DNA of 48,258 bases from an uncultured Ruminiclostridium sp. (GCA_947630685.1 CANRII010000006.1:1-48258); one strand, 5' to 3'; positions 1 through 9,927 are shown, numbered from the stretch's first letter. Notes: generated by a model from the sequence alone, not told the origin. Numbers and translations: made by a program.

Positions 1-247
1 GTATCAACGCCTCGTTGCTGAGCACCAGCACGTCCAGCGGGTCGCCGTCGTCCGCAAGCGTCTTGGGGATAAAGCCGTAATTTGCGGGATAATGGGTAGA
101 GGTATAAAGTATCCTGTCCAGGATAAGCATACCTGTCTTTTTATCCAGCTCATATTTTAATTTACTGCCCTTTGATATCTCTATGACAGCAAGGAAATCG
201 TCCGGTGTGACTCTGTCGTTGTCTACATCATGCCATACATTATTCAT
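1..247 (-). CDS. ppa: Inorganic pyrophosphatase (family I), N-terminal part, cut by window edge
   Basis: Reading the minus strand from the ATG at 247 gives about 82 codons without a stop up to the window edge. The translation contains [13 protein letters not shown] and DGDPLDVLV, the latter being the signature of soluble family I pyrophosphatases that hydrolyse PPi to phosphate with Mg2+; the aspartates of DGDPLD are metal ligands. The start is supported by AAAGAGG a few bases upstream and by a good promoter at 292-320. It is absent from the ORF track because it has no end in the window. The C-terminal half lies outside, so integrity of the full gene cannot be judged. Confidence 0.93.
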   Translation of the reverse strand, partial: MNNVWHDVDNDRVTPDDFLAVIEISKGSKLKYELDKKTGMLILDRILYTSTHYPANYGFIPKTLADDGDPLDVLVLSNEALI

Positions 248-291
248 ATTCGATCCTCTTTCGGTCGGCTTTCCGACTGTTTCTTTTCTTA

Positions 292-320
292 ATTATACAA
301 TATGCTTTTATAAAATTCAA
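292..320 (-). promoter_or_regulatory. SigA-type promoter of ppa
   Basis: On the minus strand TTGAAT (315-320), a 17-base spacer and a perfect TATAAT (292-297) sit 45 bases upstream of the ppa start. It implies ppa is transcribed separately from the SDR gene upstream. Confidence 0.75.
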
Positions 321-347
321 GAGATAATATAAAATTTTTAGCTGTTT

Positions 348-1052
348 TCAGCAAAATCCTCCGTCCACGCCGAGCACCTGCCCCGTAATATAGGGAGAAA
401 CCGCTAAAAATTTCACGCTGTCCGCTATTTCCTGCGGCGTGCCTAACCTGCCGAGCGGTATTTCCCGCTTAAGCTCGTCAAGGTCGTCGGCGGTAAGAGC
501 GTTTACCGTCATGGGACTGTCCACCGCGCCGGGCGCAACGCAGTTTACGGTTATCCCGGAGGGGGCAAGCTCCTTTGCAAGCGCCTTTGTAAAGCCGATA
601 ACTCCCGCCTTTGCGGTGGAATAATGCACCTCGCAGGACGCGCCGTACACTCCCCACACGGATGAGATATTTACGATACTGCCCGCCTTTCGGTGAAGCA
701 TATACCTGACCGCCTCCTGCGTGACATTGAACATGCCGGTAAGATTTACATTCAGCATATCCCGCCAGTCATCTTCGGTTATATCGGTAAACAGCTTTAT
801 CTGCGCTATCCCCGCGTTATTTATAAGTATATCTATCCTGCCGTACAGGTCGTATATCTCCTTTACGACCTGCGCCGCCTGCCGCTTTGAGGTAATATCG
901 GCCTTAAAGCAGCGGCATCCGTATGTTTTTTCAAGCTCCGCCGCCTTTTCGTCGGAGCTTTTATAGATAACCGCAGTATCGTGATACTTTGAGAATACGC
1001 TTACTAACGCGCTGCCTATAGCACCGGTCCCGCCGGTAATGATAACCGCCAT
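348..1052 (-). CDS. Short-chain dehydrogenase/reductase, FabG-like (234 aa)
   Basis: Classical SDR of normal length. The Rossmann glycine motif TGGTGAIG is at residues 6-13, NNAG at 78-81, the catalytic Ser at about 130, and the YxxxK pair is Y144/K148 (YSTAK). It ends in VDGGFC, typical of the FabG/3-oxoacyl-ACP reductase branch, so it is expected to be an NAD(P)H-dependent cytoplasmic oxidoreductase. Whether it really serves fatty-acid synthesis is unclear: no fab genes are adjacent, and FabG-like paralogues often have other substrates. An AAAGGAC ribosome site precedes the ATG. The gene follows the ClpE-like gene by 28 bases and is the last gene of the long ruv-led run. Confidence 0.85.
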   Translation of the reverse strand: MAVIITGGTGAIGSALVSVFSKYHDTAVIYKSSDEKAAELEKTYGCRCFKADITSKRQAAQVVKEIYDLYGRIDILINNAGIAQIKLFTDITEDDWRDMLNVNLTGMFNVTQEAVRYMLHRKAGSIVNISSVWGVYGASCEVHYSTAKAGVIGFTKALAKELAPSGITVNCVAPGAVDSPMTVNALTADDLDELKREIPLGRLGTPQEIADSVKFLAVSPYITGQVLGVDGGFC

Positions 1053-1080
1053 ATCTGTCCTTTCTGCCGAAGCGGGAACA

Positions 1081-3372
1081 TTATTTGCCCGTTATCTTAA
1101 GGCTGTCTGCGGCCGCGTCTATCTTTATAGAGGATATAACGCCGTCATTATCTACTATAATGTCCGCTACCTTATCCTCTACCTCCTTGCGGATTATCCT
1201 GCGCACGTCTCTGCCGCCGTATTTCCCGCCGTAAGCCTTTTTGCCGATATACTTATAAGCCTTATCGGTGACTTCCAGCGTGATATTTTTCTCCTCGAGC
1301 GGCGTTTTCATCTCGTCTATCATCAGACGGGCGATACCGCAGTAGGACTCTTCGTCAAGCGGCTTGAACACCACTATCTCGTCTATTCTGCTGAGAAATT
1401 CCGGCCTGAGGAAATCTTTTAATGCGTTCATCGCCTTTTCGCGGGAAATGTCCTCCTCGGTCTTTGCGAAACCGAGGCTGGCGGTTTTAAGTGAAGAACC
1501 GGCGTTTGAAGTCATGGCGATAATGGTATGCTCAAAGCTTACCGTCCTGCCGTGCGCGTCGTTCACCTTGCCCTCGTCCAATATCTGAAGCAGTATATTC
1601 AGCACATCGGGATGCGCCTTTTCTATCTCGTCAAAAAGTATCACCGAATAAGGCTTTCTGCGTACCTTTTCGGTAAGCTGTCCCGCCTCGTCATAGCCGA
1701 CATATCCCGGAGGAGAGCCTATTATACGAGATACGCTGTGCTTTTCCATAAACTCCGACATATCAAGTCTGATAAGCGGGTCTACCGTATCGAAAAGCTC
1801 TGCCGCGAGCACCTTTACAAGCTCTGTCTTGCCTACGCCGGTAGGTCCGACGAATATGAACGACGCCGGTCTTTTGCGAGCCGAAAGCTGTACTCTGGTG
1901 CGCTTTATCGCGGCGGCTACCAAAGAGCATGCCTCGTCCTGACCGACTATCTTGCTTTTCAATACCTCTTCCAGCTTGGCTATCTTGATATATTCGGTCT
2001 CCATTATCTTGCTTGCGGGTATCCCCGTCCAAAGCTCGATGACCTTGCAGACGTCCTGAACGGTAACGTTTATCTCGTCCAGCTTAGGCTCAAGCTCCTT
2101 TATCACCGCTTGATTTTTAGCGATCCTGGTCTTTACCTCGGCTATCCGCTGATAATTTACGTTTTCGGTGTCGGAGGAAAGCTCGTTCTCCTCCTGCTCC
2201 AGCTTTTTATTTTCCTTTACCAGCTTTTCGTAGCGGGTAAGCTCGTCGCTGTTTATGCTTGCGCAGGCGGCGGACTCGTCCAGCAGGTCTATCGCCTTAT
2301 CCGGCAGAAAACGGTCGGTGATGTATCTCTCGCTCAGCACCGCGCAGCTTTTTAGCACCTCTTCGCTGATGTGTATTTGGTGATGCTCCTCATAGTAGGA
2401 TTTGATACCGCGCAGCAGCTCTATAGTTTCGTCTATTGTAGGCTCGTTTATAGTCACCGGCTGAAAACGGCGTTCCAGAGCGGCGTCCTTTTCGATATAC
2501 TTTCTGTACTCGTCGAAGGTGGTCGCGCCTATCACCTGCATTTCCCCGCGGGAAAGCGCCGGCTTGAAAATGTTTGCGGCGTTCATAGTACCCTCGGAAT
2601 CGCCGGTGCCGACAAGATTATGCACCTCGTCGATAAAAAGTATGATGTTTCCGGCAGTCTTTATCTCCTCGATAAGCGACTTTGCGCGGCTCTCAAACTG
2701 ACCGCGGAACTGCGTCCCCGCTACCAATGCGGTAAGATCCAGCAGATAAAGCTCCTTATCCTGTAACCTGAACGGTACGTCTCCGCTGACTATCTTCTGA
2801 GCGATACCCTCCGCTATAGCGGTCTTGCCTACGCCGGGCTCGCCTATAATACAGGGATTATTTTTAGTGCGGCGGGAAAGTATCTGAGTGACGCGGTATA
2901 TCTCCTTATCCCTGCCGATTATCCTGTCCAGCTCGCCGCGCCTTGCCTTGTCAGTAAGGTTGGTGCAGTAGGTATCAAGAAAGCGGCGTTTTTTCTCCTC
3001 TTTCCTCTTATTGCGCTTTTTCTCCTCCTTGACAGGCTGACCGTCGCCGCCTGATATGGCGTTGTTTTCGTTTCCGGCGGAGCCGAACAGGCGTTGAAAC
3101 AGCGGAGGCATAGTGCTTGCGCCGCCGGGAATGAATTTGTCGTCGTCTTCGTCAATGTCATCGTCCTCGGCCTCTTCGTCGCCGAACATCATTTTATAGC
3201 TCTCTTCTAAATCTTCATCGCTTATACCCATCTGTTTAAGGTACTCGTTCACCTGCGGCACGCCGAGCTCCTTTGCGCAGATAAGGCAAAGCCCCTCGTC
3301 GCGCTTTTCGTTCCCCTGCATGGTCGAAATGAATACCACAGCGGTTCTTTTTTTGCATCTTGAACAAAGCAT
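1081..3372 (-). CDS. clpE: ClpE-like Hsp100 AAA+ ATPase with N-terminal zinc finger (763 aa)
   Basis: Two AAA+ modules are present: Walker A GEPGVGKT at 177-184 with Walker B ILFIDEVHNL, and a second Walker A GPTGVGKTEL with VILFDEIEKAHPDV. The N terminus carries two CxxC pairs (C3/C6 and C29/C32), a zinc-finger layout known from ClpE. An acidic stretch (DDDIDEDDDKF) follows, and no Clp_N repeats are visible. A central lysine/glutamate-rich segment around residues 385-430 fits the short coiled-coil M domain of ClpC/ClpE. An LGF tripeptide after MTSNAGS matches the ClpP-docking loop position, so it probably unfolds substrates for ClpP. ClpE rather than ClpC is chosen because of the zinc finger. 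Its start has a weakly placed ribosome site (GGAG 14 bases upstream, with an AUG-UAA between). Confidence 0.88.
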   Translation of the reverse strand: MLCSRCKKRTAVVFISTMQGNEKRDEGLCLICAKELGVPQVNEYLKQMGISDEDLEESYKMMFGDEEAEDDDIDEDDDKFIPGGASTMPPLFQRLFGSAGNENNAISGGDGQPVKEEKKRNKRKEEKKRRFLDTYCTNLTDKARRGELDRIIGRDKEIYRVTQILSRRTKNNPCIIGEPGVGKTAIAEGIAQKIVSGDVPFRLQDKELYLLDLTALVAGTQFRGQFESRAKSLIEEIKTAGNIILFIDEVHNLVGTGDSEGTMNAANIFKPALSRGEMQVIGATTFDEYRKYIEKDAALERRFQPVTINEPTIDETIELLRGIKSYYEEHHQIHISEEVLKSCAVLSERYITDRFLPDKAIDLLDESAACASINSDELTRYEKLVKENKKLEQEENELSSDTENVNYQRIAEVKTRIAKNQAVIKELEPKLDEINVTVQDVCKVIELWTGIPASKIMETEYIKIAKLEEVLKSKIVGQDEACSLVAAAIKRTRVQLSARKRPASFIFVGPTGVGKTELVKVLAAELFDTVDPLIRLDMSEFMEKHSVSRIIGSPPGYVGYDEAGQLTEKVRRKPYSVILFDEIEKAHPDVLNILLQILDEGKVNDAHGRTVSFEHTIIAMTSNAGSSLKTASLGFAKTEEDISREKAMNALKDFLRPEFLSRIDEIVVFKPLDEESYCGIARLMIDEMKTPLEEKNITLEVTDKAYKYIGKKAYGGKYGGRDVRRIIRKEVEDKVADIIVDNDGVISSIKIDAAADSLKITGK

Positions 3373-3464
3373 ATCTTACATAAATACTCCAGTATAGAAG
3401 TATATCTCCTTTCCGTGGGAATTTTGCCTTTTTATCTAATATGCCGGACAGCGGCAGAATGTGT

Positions 3465-4502
3465 TTACGACAGGAAATCCAAGAACCGGAAATTATATAT
3501 CCAGCCGAATGCGTATGAGTCGTCTATCGTCATATCGTTTAAGAACACCATCGAATTATCCGTCAGTATAGTAACGATATGAAGAATTATAACAATAATA
3601 AATATAATCAGCACGCCGTTGATTATTCCCAGCACTCCGCCTAAGAACGCATTGAAGCGCCCTATCAGCGGCAGCTTGTTGACAACGGAGGTAGCCGTTA
3701 TCACAAGATTGAGCACTAACAATATTATAACAAATAAAATCATAAAAATCAACGTTCTCAGCGGTATAAGTATCACGGGCTTCACCAGATTGTCAAGTAT
3801 CGCCTTGCCGGGATTGCCGTTTGCGTTGCGCACGCTGATTATCACGTCGCGTATCACATTATTATCCGCCTGAGCAAGAGTTTCGGCGTTGATATTCAGT
3901 ATCGGCACCGCCTCGCCTACCTTATCCGCCACATCGGCAACTGCGTCGAATACGTCGGAATCCAATATCTTGCTTGTCAAAACCTCCGCCAGCAGAAGAT
4001 CTCCGATGTTGTTTTGTCTTAAGTCGCTCTCATAAATTTGCACCGTGCCTATATCAAGGTCGGATATATTTATATTTTCCGATTTATCGTAGCCGAACAC
4101 GGAAAGATCCACGCCGGAAAGTCCGGTGCGGCTCATATCGACGTCCTTTAAGCTGATGGTTATCTTGCCCGCTCCGTCCGGGGTAATATCCAGTTGATCC
4201 AGCGTTTTCCCTCCGACAGTTACTTTATCCATATTTATCTTGCCGAGCTGGGTCACTATATTATCGCCGAGCGTATCGTTCACCGTGTCGGTTATAGCGG
4301 TCTCCAGCTTTTCTTCAACAAATGATTCATACAGCTTTTCGGAGGCGATGTCGCTTACAAACAGCGATATCAAAAACGCTGCAACAAACGCCGCTAAGCT
4401 CAGCACCATGCGGATAAATCCTCGCTTTACCCCTAAAAACATCATGCCGATAAGTACGGCGACCAATATCACGTCATAAAACCAGAAAAATTCCGTTCCC
4501 AT
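3465..4502 (-). CDS. CvpA-family membrane protein, long form (345 aa)
   Basis: The N terminus (WFYDVILVAVLIGMMFLGVKRG, then a second hydrophobic helix) matches the CvpA/colicin V production family. Usual members are about 160-200 aa with four helices. Here an extracytoplasmic insert of about 170 residues separates helices 1-2 (about 8-55) from two C-terminal helices (about 235-300, VILIPLRTLIFMILFVIILL and LGGVLGIINGVLIIFIIVII). Large-insert forms are common in Clostridia as far as I recall, but no function is established. An AGGAAG ribosome site precedes the ATG, 17 bases after the gene upstream. Co-transcribed position only; no functional link to neighbours is evident. Confidence 0.75.
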   Translation of the reverse strand: MGTEFFWFYDVILVAVLIGMMFLGVKRGFIRMVLSLAAFVAAFLISLFVSDIASEKLYESFVEEKLETAITDTVNDTLGDNIVTQLGKINMDKVTVGGKTLDQLDITPDGAGKITISLKDVDMSRTGLSGVDLSVFGYDKSENINISDLDIGTVQIYESDLRQNNIGDLLLAEVLTSKILDSDVFDAVADVADKVGEAVPILNINAETLAQADNNVIRDVIISVRNANGNPGKAILDNLVKPVILIPLRTLIFMILFVIILLVLNLVITATSVVNKLPLIGRFNAFLGGVLGIINGVLIIFIIVIILHIVTILTDNSMVFLNDMTIDDSYAFGWIYNFRFLDFLS

Positions 4503-4519
4503 ATCCTACTTCCTTTCTT

Positions 4520-5701
4520 TTACAGATTAGCCTTTTCTATCGTGTCATAGCCAAGCATAAGATACATCGAACCCGCTCGTACAAAAGCGGAAAAATCATG
4601 CTCAAGTCTTGCTTTGCTTATTTCGGTAAAATCCTGTTTTACCCTCGCTATATCCCGTCCGCTCAGGATACACATTTCGCTGTCGTACAGCTTTATATCG
4701 GATATCGTATCATATCCGTCCTTTTTAGAGACCTCGGCGCAGGTATTATCCAGCACCATTACGGTCTTTCCGTTTCCGGCGTAATAGTCGAGCACATATA
4801 CCCCGCCGCTTTCGCCGATATCAAAATCGCTCAGCTCGCCTTCAAAGCTGTATCTGCCCGATTCCTCGCCGGTATCGGCATTCAGACTGTATACGGCGTT
4901 GTCCTCCACCGCGGTCACAGTATTGCCGCTTACCTTGAGGGCATACGGCAGGCTGTCGCTTATACTGTACTTCCAAAGCTCTTTTTCCTCGGAGGAAATG
5001 TCGTACTTGCACACCTCGGTGACGATATCCCCGTTATTTGATCTTACCAGAGTGAGGAACAGATATTTCCCGTCGTCGGAAAAATCCGCCTGCATAACGT
5101 TTTCATCTATGAATTTACGGGTATAAAGCCATTTTCCCGTGCCGTCGTAGACATACACGACGTTTGAGTATCTCCCTCCCGAGGTAACTATCGCCGACTT
5201 GTCGCCCGCTCCTATAAAAGCCGATACGATAGTTTCGTCGTTTACGGACTGTTTGAACATCTCCGCGCCGGAGGAATACAGCGCGAAATCATGTCCGCCG
5301 CGGTCGTAGATGAGCGCGCGCTTTTCGGTGGATACCGCCGCCGGATTAACGTAGCCGTGCTGGACGGCCTGTTCCTGTCCTCCGGCGGAATTGTATGTAT
5401 AAAAATACGTATCGGTCACAAGCGCAAAATCGTTTCCGACGGAAAGCAAGGTGTATTCCGAGCTGCCGGGCAGCTTTACCGGAAAGCCTCCGCCCTGCGC
5501 CGTCTGACCGGTAAGTCCCGACGCTATGCCTTTCAGCGGCTTTGCTATCTCGTCGCGGAATATATATATCACAACGCCGATGGCGATGATAACTGCAAGA
5601 ATAATAATATTTCTCAATATTTTAAGACGTTTTTTCTTTTTTCTAAAAGCCGTCATGTCGTTCAGACTGTTGTCTGCGGCAGGCATATCCGGTACTTTCA
5701 T
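4520..5701 (-). CDS. Membrane-anchored beta-propeller-like protein, DUF5711-like (393 aa)
   Basis: A basic cytoplasmic N terminus (KKKKRLKILRN) is followed by one transmembrane helix at about residues 28-48, giving an N-in/C-out protein. The remaining ~340 residues are repeats of short strands with patterns such as KWLYTRKF, KDGYDTISDIKLYD and ALIYDRGG, which read like blades of a WD40/PQQ-type propeller. The overall layout resembles the DUF5711 family of Clostridia; that name is from memory and uncertain. No catalytic residues can be assigned. It lies between truA and the CvpA-like gene with 13- and 17-base gaps, AAGGGG as ribosome site, so it is probably co-expressed with envelope-related genes. 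Confidence 0.6.
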   Translation of the reverse strand: MKVPDMPAADNSLNDMTAFRKKKKRLKILRNIIILAVIIAIGVVIYIFRDEIAKPLKGIASGLTGQTAQGGGFPVKLPGSSEYTLLSVGNDFALVTDTYFYTYNSAGGQEQAVQHGYVNPAAVSTEKRALIYDRGGHDFALYSSGAEMFKQSVNDETIVSAFIGAGDKSAIVTSGGRYSNVVYVYDGTGKWLYTRKFIDENVMQADFSDDGKYLFLTLVRSNNGDIVTEVCKYDISSEEKELWKYSISDSLPYALKVSGNTVTAVEDNAVYSLNADTGEESGRYSFEGELSDFDIGESGGVYVLDYYAGNGKTVMVLDNTCAEVSKKDGYDTISDIKLYDSEMCILSGRDIARVKQDFTEISKARLEHDFSAFVRAGSMYLMLGYDTIEKANL

Positions 5702-5714
5702 GCTACCCCTTCTT

Positions 5715-6455
5715 TCAATAATATACTTTGTTCAGATAAAGTCCGCAGGCCGGTGCGGTCTTTCCCGCGCGCTCCCTGTCTTTAAGCCTTAGCGCGGCGT
5801 CTATATCCTCAGCAGCGCGCTTCCCCTCGCTTATATATATCAGCGTTCCGGCGATTATCCGCACCATATTGTGCAAAAAGCCGTCGCCGCTTACATAGAT
5901 GTCGGTAAATTTACCGTTTCTTACCACTTTTGCCTCGGTAATCGTCCTGACGGTGGTTTTTACAAGCGCTAATGATTCCGCCTTGCAAAACGCGGCGAAA
6001 TCATGCGTTCCTATGATATGAGCGGCAGCCTCGTTCATTAAAGGCACGTTAAGCTCATACGGATAATGCAGCGCCATATCCCGTAAAAACACGTCGCGCA
6101 CTTCCGAGGTGTATATCCTGTAAAGATACTGCTTACCCTTACAGGAGTATCTGGCGTGAAAGTCCGGCTCTGCCTCGCGGCAGCTGAGTATCGCTATATC
6201 CTCCGGCAGCAGCGCGTTCATTCCGCGAAGAAAGCCGTCGCAGGGTATGCCGCTGTCCGTTTTCATATTGAAAACAAATTCATTAGCATGGACTCCCGCG
6301 TCGGTGCGCGAGCAGCCGGTTATGCCTATCTCGCTTTTAAGCAGCTTTTTTATCGCGTCCTCGACGGTCTGCTGTACGGTGATCCCGTTATCCTGCCGCT
6401 GAAAGCCGTGATAAGCAGCGCCGTTATATGACATTGTCACCGCAAAATTACGCAT
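5715..6455 (-). CDS. truA: tRNA pseudouridine(38-40) synthase TruA (246 aa)
   Basis: The core motif GCSRTDAGVHANEF contains the catalytic aspartate of the TruA family, which isomerises uridines 38-40 in the tRNA anticodon arm. MSYNGAAYHGFQRQ near the N terminus and the C-terminal FLHNMVRIIAGTL are also family hallmarks. The ORF track starts at 6629, adding 58 residues that overlap ecfT in another frame and look unlike TruA. I place the start at the ATG at 6455, preceded by AAAGGAG, giving the usual ~245 aa. The gene follows ecfT directly, an arrangement common in Firmicutes. Confidence 0.93.
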   Translation of the reverse strand: MRNFAVTMSYNGAAYHGFQRQDNGITVQQTVEDAIKKLLKSEIGITGCSRTDAGVHANEFVFNMKTDSGIPCDGFLRGMNALLPEDIAILSCREAEPDFHARYSCKGKQYLYRIYTSEVRDVFLRDMALHYPYELNVPLMNEAAAHIIGTHDFAAFCKAESLALVKTTVRTITEAKVVRNGKFTDIYVSGDGFLHNMVRIIAGTLIYISEGKRAAEDIDAALRLKDRERAGKTAPACGLYLNKVYY

Positions 6456-6466
6456 CGGTTCTCCTT

Positions 6467-7306
6467 TCACGGCACCATATACGGTATGCCGAGATAAGGT
6501 ATATATATATTCAGCAGGATAAGCTCCGCGAAAAACAACGCCATTACGGCAAGCGCGATATAATCCTTTAAGCCGGAGTGGAGCTGTTTCATTCTTGTCC
6601 TGCCCTCTCCTCCGCGGTAGCAGCGGCACTCCATCGCGAGCGCAAGCTCGTTAGCCCTTTTGAACGCGGAAACGAACAGCGGTATCATCACCGGTATCAG
6701 CGCCTTTGCCTTTTTCATAAGCCCGCCGGTATCGAGATTAGCGCCGCGCGCTTTCTGCGCCGACATTATTTTGTCCGTTTCTTCTATCAGAGTAGGTATA
6801 AACCTTAACGCAATAGTCATCATCATAGCCAGCTCATGCACCGGAAAATGCAGCTTTTTAAGCGGAGATAAAAGCCGCTCGATAGCGTCGGTCAGCTCTA
6901 TCGGCGAAGTGGTATAGGTTAATAGCGACATACCGATTATAAGGAACATTATCCTTACCGCCATGAATATAGAGGTGGTTATTCCCTCCGGGTATATCAT
7001 TATCACCCCGCCGATATTAAGCAGCGGCTCTCCGCTTCCCCTGATAAAAAACAGGTTAAGTATACAGGTTATCGCGATAAGCGGCATTATCGGGCGCAGG
7101 CTTTTAAGTACAAGTCTTAATCCTACGCCGGACATGATATACAGCAATATCATAAACAGACCGACAGCGACAAGCCCCAGATAATTTGAGGCGGTGAACA
7201 GCATAACTACATACGCTATGTCCATTATTATCTTAAAACGGCTGTCCAGCCTGTGAATAAGCGAGTTACCGGGAAAAAACTGCCCGATGGTTATATCTTT
7301 CAGCAT
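6467..7306 (-). CDS. ecfT: ECF transporter transmembrane protein EcfT (279 aa)
   Basis: Hydrophobic protein with at least five membrane helices plus the cytoplasmic coupling region. QKARGANLDTGG carries the first Ala-Arg-Gly coupling motif that contacts the ATPase; the second is degenerate (ECRCY). It starts DITIGQFFPGNSLIHRLDSRFK, very typical of EcfT. With EcfA1/EcfA2 it forms the energising module shared by several vitamin-binding S components, none of which is encoded nearby, so it is a group II (shared) ECF module. Its start overlaps the end of ecfA2 by 7 bases. Confidence 0.93.
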   Translation of the reverse strand: MLKDITIGQFFPGNSLIHRLDSRFKIIMDIAYVVMLFTASNYLGLVAVGLFMILLYIMSGVGLRLVLKSLRPIMPLIAITCILNLFFIRGSGEPLLNIGGVIMIYPEGITTSIFMAVRIMFLIIGMSLLTYTTSPIELTDAIERLLSPLKKLHFPVHELAMMMTIALRFIPTLIEETDKIMSAQKARGANLDTGGLMKKAKALIPVMIPLFVSAFKRANELALAMECRCYRGGEGRTRMKQLHSGLKDYIALAVMALFFAELILLNIYIPYLGIPYMVP

Positions 7307-8163
7307 ATTCTTCCTTTTGCCATGTATTCCAGTATTCTTTCTTTTGCTCTTTCGACGGTATAGATATCGCTGCCGAGATCTATACCCTTTTGCCGCAGCT
7401 TCATTATCACTCTGGTTATCTGCGGCACGTCAAGCCCTATCTTTATTATCTCGTCCTGACGCGCGAACACCTCGTCGGTAGGCGAATGACAGAACACCTC
7501 GCCCTTATTCATCACCAGCACCTTTTCGGCGAATCTTACGATATCCTCCATCGAATGGGAAACAAGCAGGATAGTAGTGCCGTATTTCTTATGATATTCG
7601 CTTATCCTGCTCAAAACGCTTTCCCTGCCTATCGGGTCAAGCCCCGCCGCCGGCTCGTCAAGTATGAGTATCTCGGGTTTCATAGCTATTATCCCCGCCA
7701 GCGCGACGCGGCGCTTTTGTCCGCCGGAAAGGTCAAACGGAGAGCGCTCCAGCAGTTCTTCGGATATACCCATGCTTTCCGCCGCCGCACGAACGCGGGT
7801 ATCTATTTCCTCCTCCGACAGTCCCATATTCTTAGGACCGTAGGATATATCTTTATATACGGTCTCCTCAAACAGCTGATGCTCCGAATACTGGAACACC
7901 AGTCCCGCCTTAAAGCGCACCTCTCTTATATCGACGTCTTTGCTCCAGATGTTTTCGCCGTCGATATACACCTCGCCCAATGTAGGCTTTACCAGTCCGT
8001 TAAGGTGCTGTATCAGCGTGGATTTGCCGCTGCCGGTATGTCCTATTATCCCGCAGAACTCGCCCTTTTCGACGGTCAGGCTGACATTATTCACCGCCAC
8101 CGCCTCAAAAGGCGTGCCCGCGCTGTATTTATACGTTACGTTTTTAAGCTCGATAACACTCAT
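7300..8163 (-). CDS. ecfA2: ECF transporter ATP-binding protein EcfA2 (287 aa)
   Basis: ABC ATPase with Walker [10 protein letters not shown], signature LSGGQKRR and Walker [14 protein letters not shown], followed by the conserved His in [10 protein letters not shown]. The C-terminal extension ([16 protein letters not shown]) is the one typical of ECF ATPases. It is the second ATPase of the heterodimer; assignment A2 rests on position directly before ecfT and on the PAAGLDP Walker B. It overlaps ecfA1 by an ATGA and ecfT by 7 bases, implying translational coupling. Confidence 0.93.
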   Translation of the reverse strand: MSVIELKNVTYKYSAGTPFEAVAVNNVSLTVEKGEFCGIIGHTGSGKSTLIQHLNGLVKPTLGEVYIDGENIWSKDVDIREVRFKAGLVFQYSEHQLFEETVYKDISYGPKNMGLSEEEIDTRVRAAAESMGISEELLERSPFDLSGGQKRRVALAGIIAMKPEILILDEPAAGLDPIGRESVLSRISEYHKKYGTTILLVSHSMEDIVRFAEKVLVMNKGEVFCHSPTDEVFARQDEIIKIGLDVPQITRVIMKLRQKGIDLGSDIYTVERAKERILEYMAKGRIC

Positions 8164-9038
8164 TTTTTATCTCCGACGTCGGCGGTAAGCATATCAAAAA
8201 GATACTCCGCACATTCTTCCTCGTAAAGCAGGTCGTCCGGCACGTCAAGCCCGCTCTTTTTAAGCTCGTACATAAGCTCTATCGTCTGCGGCACGTCCAG
8301 CCCTACCGACCTTAACAGCTCCACCTGTGAAAAAATCTTTTTCGGCACGTCGTCCAGTAATATTTTTCCTTTATCTATCACCACTACCCGGTCAGCCTGC
8401 GCCGCCTCCTCCATATAATGGGTGATAAGCACCACGGTGATACCGTGCTCGCGGTTAAGCAGCTTGATAGTTTTCATTATCTCTTTTCTTCCCTTTGGGT
8501 CGAGCATGGCGGTCGGCTCGTCCATAACTATACAGCGCGGACGCATGGCGATTATGCCCGCGATAGCCACCCTTTGCTTTTGCCCGCCGGAAAGCTGATG
8601 AGGAGAATGCTCGCGGTATTCGTACATATCCACCGTTTTAAGCGCCTCGTCCACCCTGCGGCGTATCTCTTTAGGCTCGACGCCGAGGTTTTCCAACGCG
8701 AACGCCGCGTCCTCCTCGACTATAGTCGCCACTATCTGGTTATCCGGGTTTTGAAACACCATGCCTACCGTCTGCCGGATATCGTATATCCTGCTTTCGT
8801 CCTTAGTGTCCATGCCGTCCACCGTCACGCTGCCGGACATGGGCAGCAATATGCCGTTAAAATGCTTTGCCAGCGTGGATTTACCGCTGCCGTTATGCCC
8901 GAGTACCGCCAGAAACTGCCCCTCGGGAACGCAAAGCGACACATCGTCCAAAACGCGGGTGCGCGACACCTCGTTTCCGTCCTCGTCCAGCACGGGATAT
9001 TCAAATATAATGTTTTCAGCTTTTATGATATCGCCCAA
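8160..9038 (-). CDS. ecfA1: ECF transporter ATP-binding protein EcfA1 (292 aa)
   Basis: ABC ATPase with Walker [10 protein letters not shown], signature LSGGQKQR, Walker [14 protein letters not shown] and switch His in [10 protein letters not shown]. The DEPTAMLDP form is usual for EcfA1. It energises import of vitamins or metals with EcfA2 and EcfT at the cytoplasmic face of the membrane. The C-terminal domain ([19 protein letters not shown]) also matches the ECF ATPase family. It begins 22 bases after the methyltransferase gene. Confidence 0.93.
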   Translation of the reverse strand: MGDIIKAENIIFEYPVLDEDGNEVSRTRVLDDVSLCVPEGQFLAVLGHNGSGKSTLAKHFNGILLPMSGSVTVDGMDTKDESRIYDIRQTVGMVFQNPDNQIVATIVEEDAAFALENLGVEPKEIRRRVDEALKTVDMYEYREHSPHQLSGGQKQRVAIAGIIAMRPRCIVMDEPTAMLDPKGRKEIMKTIKLLNREHGITVVLITHYMEEAAQADRVVVIDKGKILLDDVPKKIFSQVELLRSVGLDVPQTIELMYELKKSGLDVPDDLLYEEECAEYLFDMLTADVGDKK

Positions 9039-9060
9039 TTCAGCTATCCCTTTCGTAAGA

Positions 9061-9927
9061 TCACTCGAAGAATACCGCAGCGGTACTCCCCGCCGGAACT
9101 GCCAGTCCTGTTTGTTCTACTTTAAGACCTATCTCCTGAGAATCTACTCTTATCTTAAATCTCTGTCCGACCGTCATATTTATAAGATACGTCATCACCG
9201 AGGAGGAAAGCCCGGTCGTGTAGCTGTTCAGCAGTACAAACAGCGGCTTGTCCGTCAGCACCTCGGTACACATCTGCATAAGCTCAAAAATACAATCCTC
9301 TATCTTCCACATTTCGCCGTTTGTACCGCGCCCGTAGCTTGGCGGGTCGAGGATTATCCCGTCGTAACGGCTCTGCCGCTTTATCTCGCGGCGAAGAAAT
9401 TTCATAGCGTCGTCAACTATCCATCTTATCGGTTTATCGGAAAGACCGCTCAGCGCGGCGTTTTCGCGTCCCCATTCCACCATGCCCTTTACCGCGTCGA
9501 GGTGGCAGACCTTTGCTCCCGCCTTAGCGCAGGCGAGCGTTGCCGCTCCGGTGTAGGCAAACAGGTTGAGCACGTTTATCTCCCTATTCGCCGAGGAGAT
9601 GAGCTTTGTGCATAAGTCCCAGTTCACCGCCTGCTCCGGGAAAAGTCCGGTGTGCTTAAATCCGGTGGGCTTTACCTTAAAAGTAAGCCCTTTATAATCC
9701 ACCGTCCAGCTTTCCGGCAGCTTTTTGGAAAAGCTCCAGCTTCCCCCGCCTGAGGAGGAACGGTGATACACCGCGTCCGCCCTCTCCCACAGCTTTGAGG
9801 GGTGGGGATTTTCCCATATTATCTGCGGGTCGGGGCGCACCAGAATGATATCGCCCCAGCGCTCAAGCCTTTTGCCCGCCGACGTGTCTATCAGGCTGTA
9901 TGACTTCCAGCCGTCCGATACTCTCAT
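9061..9927 (-). CDS. Class I SAM-dependent methyltransferase, RlmI/RlmK-like (288 aa)
   Basis: The C-terminal two thirds have a SAM-binding Rossmann fold: [19 protein letters not shown] (motif I), [16 protein letters not shown] (motif II) and the catalytic-type motif DPPSYGRG. DPPxYGRG is typical of the 23S rRNA 5-methylcytosine/2-methylguanine methyltransferases related to RlmI and RlmK. The usual N-terminal PUA domain is absent; the first ~85 residues are a short strand-rich domain. Probable substrate is therefore 23S rRNA, position unknown. It lies 19 bases after glmM in the ruv-led run. Confidence 0.8.
   Translation of the reverse strand: MRVSDGWKSYSLIDTSAGKRLERWGDIILVRPDPQIIWENPHPSKLWERADAVYHRSSSGGGSWSFSKKLPESWTVDYKGLTFKVKPTGFKHTGLFPEQAVNWDLCTKLISSANREINVLNLFAYTGAATLACAKAGAKVCHLDAVKGMVEWGRENAALSGLSDKPIRWIVDDAMKFLRREIKRQSRYDGIILDPPSYGRGTNGEMWKIEDCIFELMQMCTEVLTDKPLFVLLNSYTTGLSSSVMTYLINMTVGQRFKIRVDSQEIGLKVEQTGLAVPAGSTAAVFFE

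Noticed and set aside
1528-2355. 275-aa plus-strand ORF
   Set aside because: Antisense shadow of the ClpE-like gene; Arg/Tyr/Leu-rich translation without motifs, no ribosome site.
6456-6629. N-terminal 58-residue extension of TruA in the ORF track
   Set aside because: Overlaps ecfT, is unlike TruA, and a better start with AAAGGAG exists at 6455.
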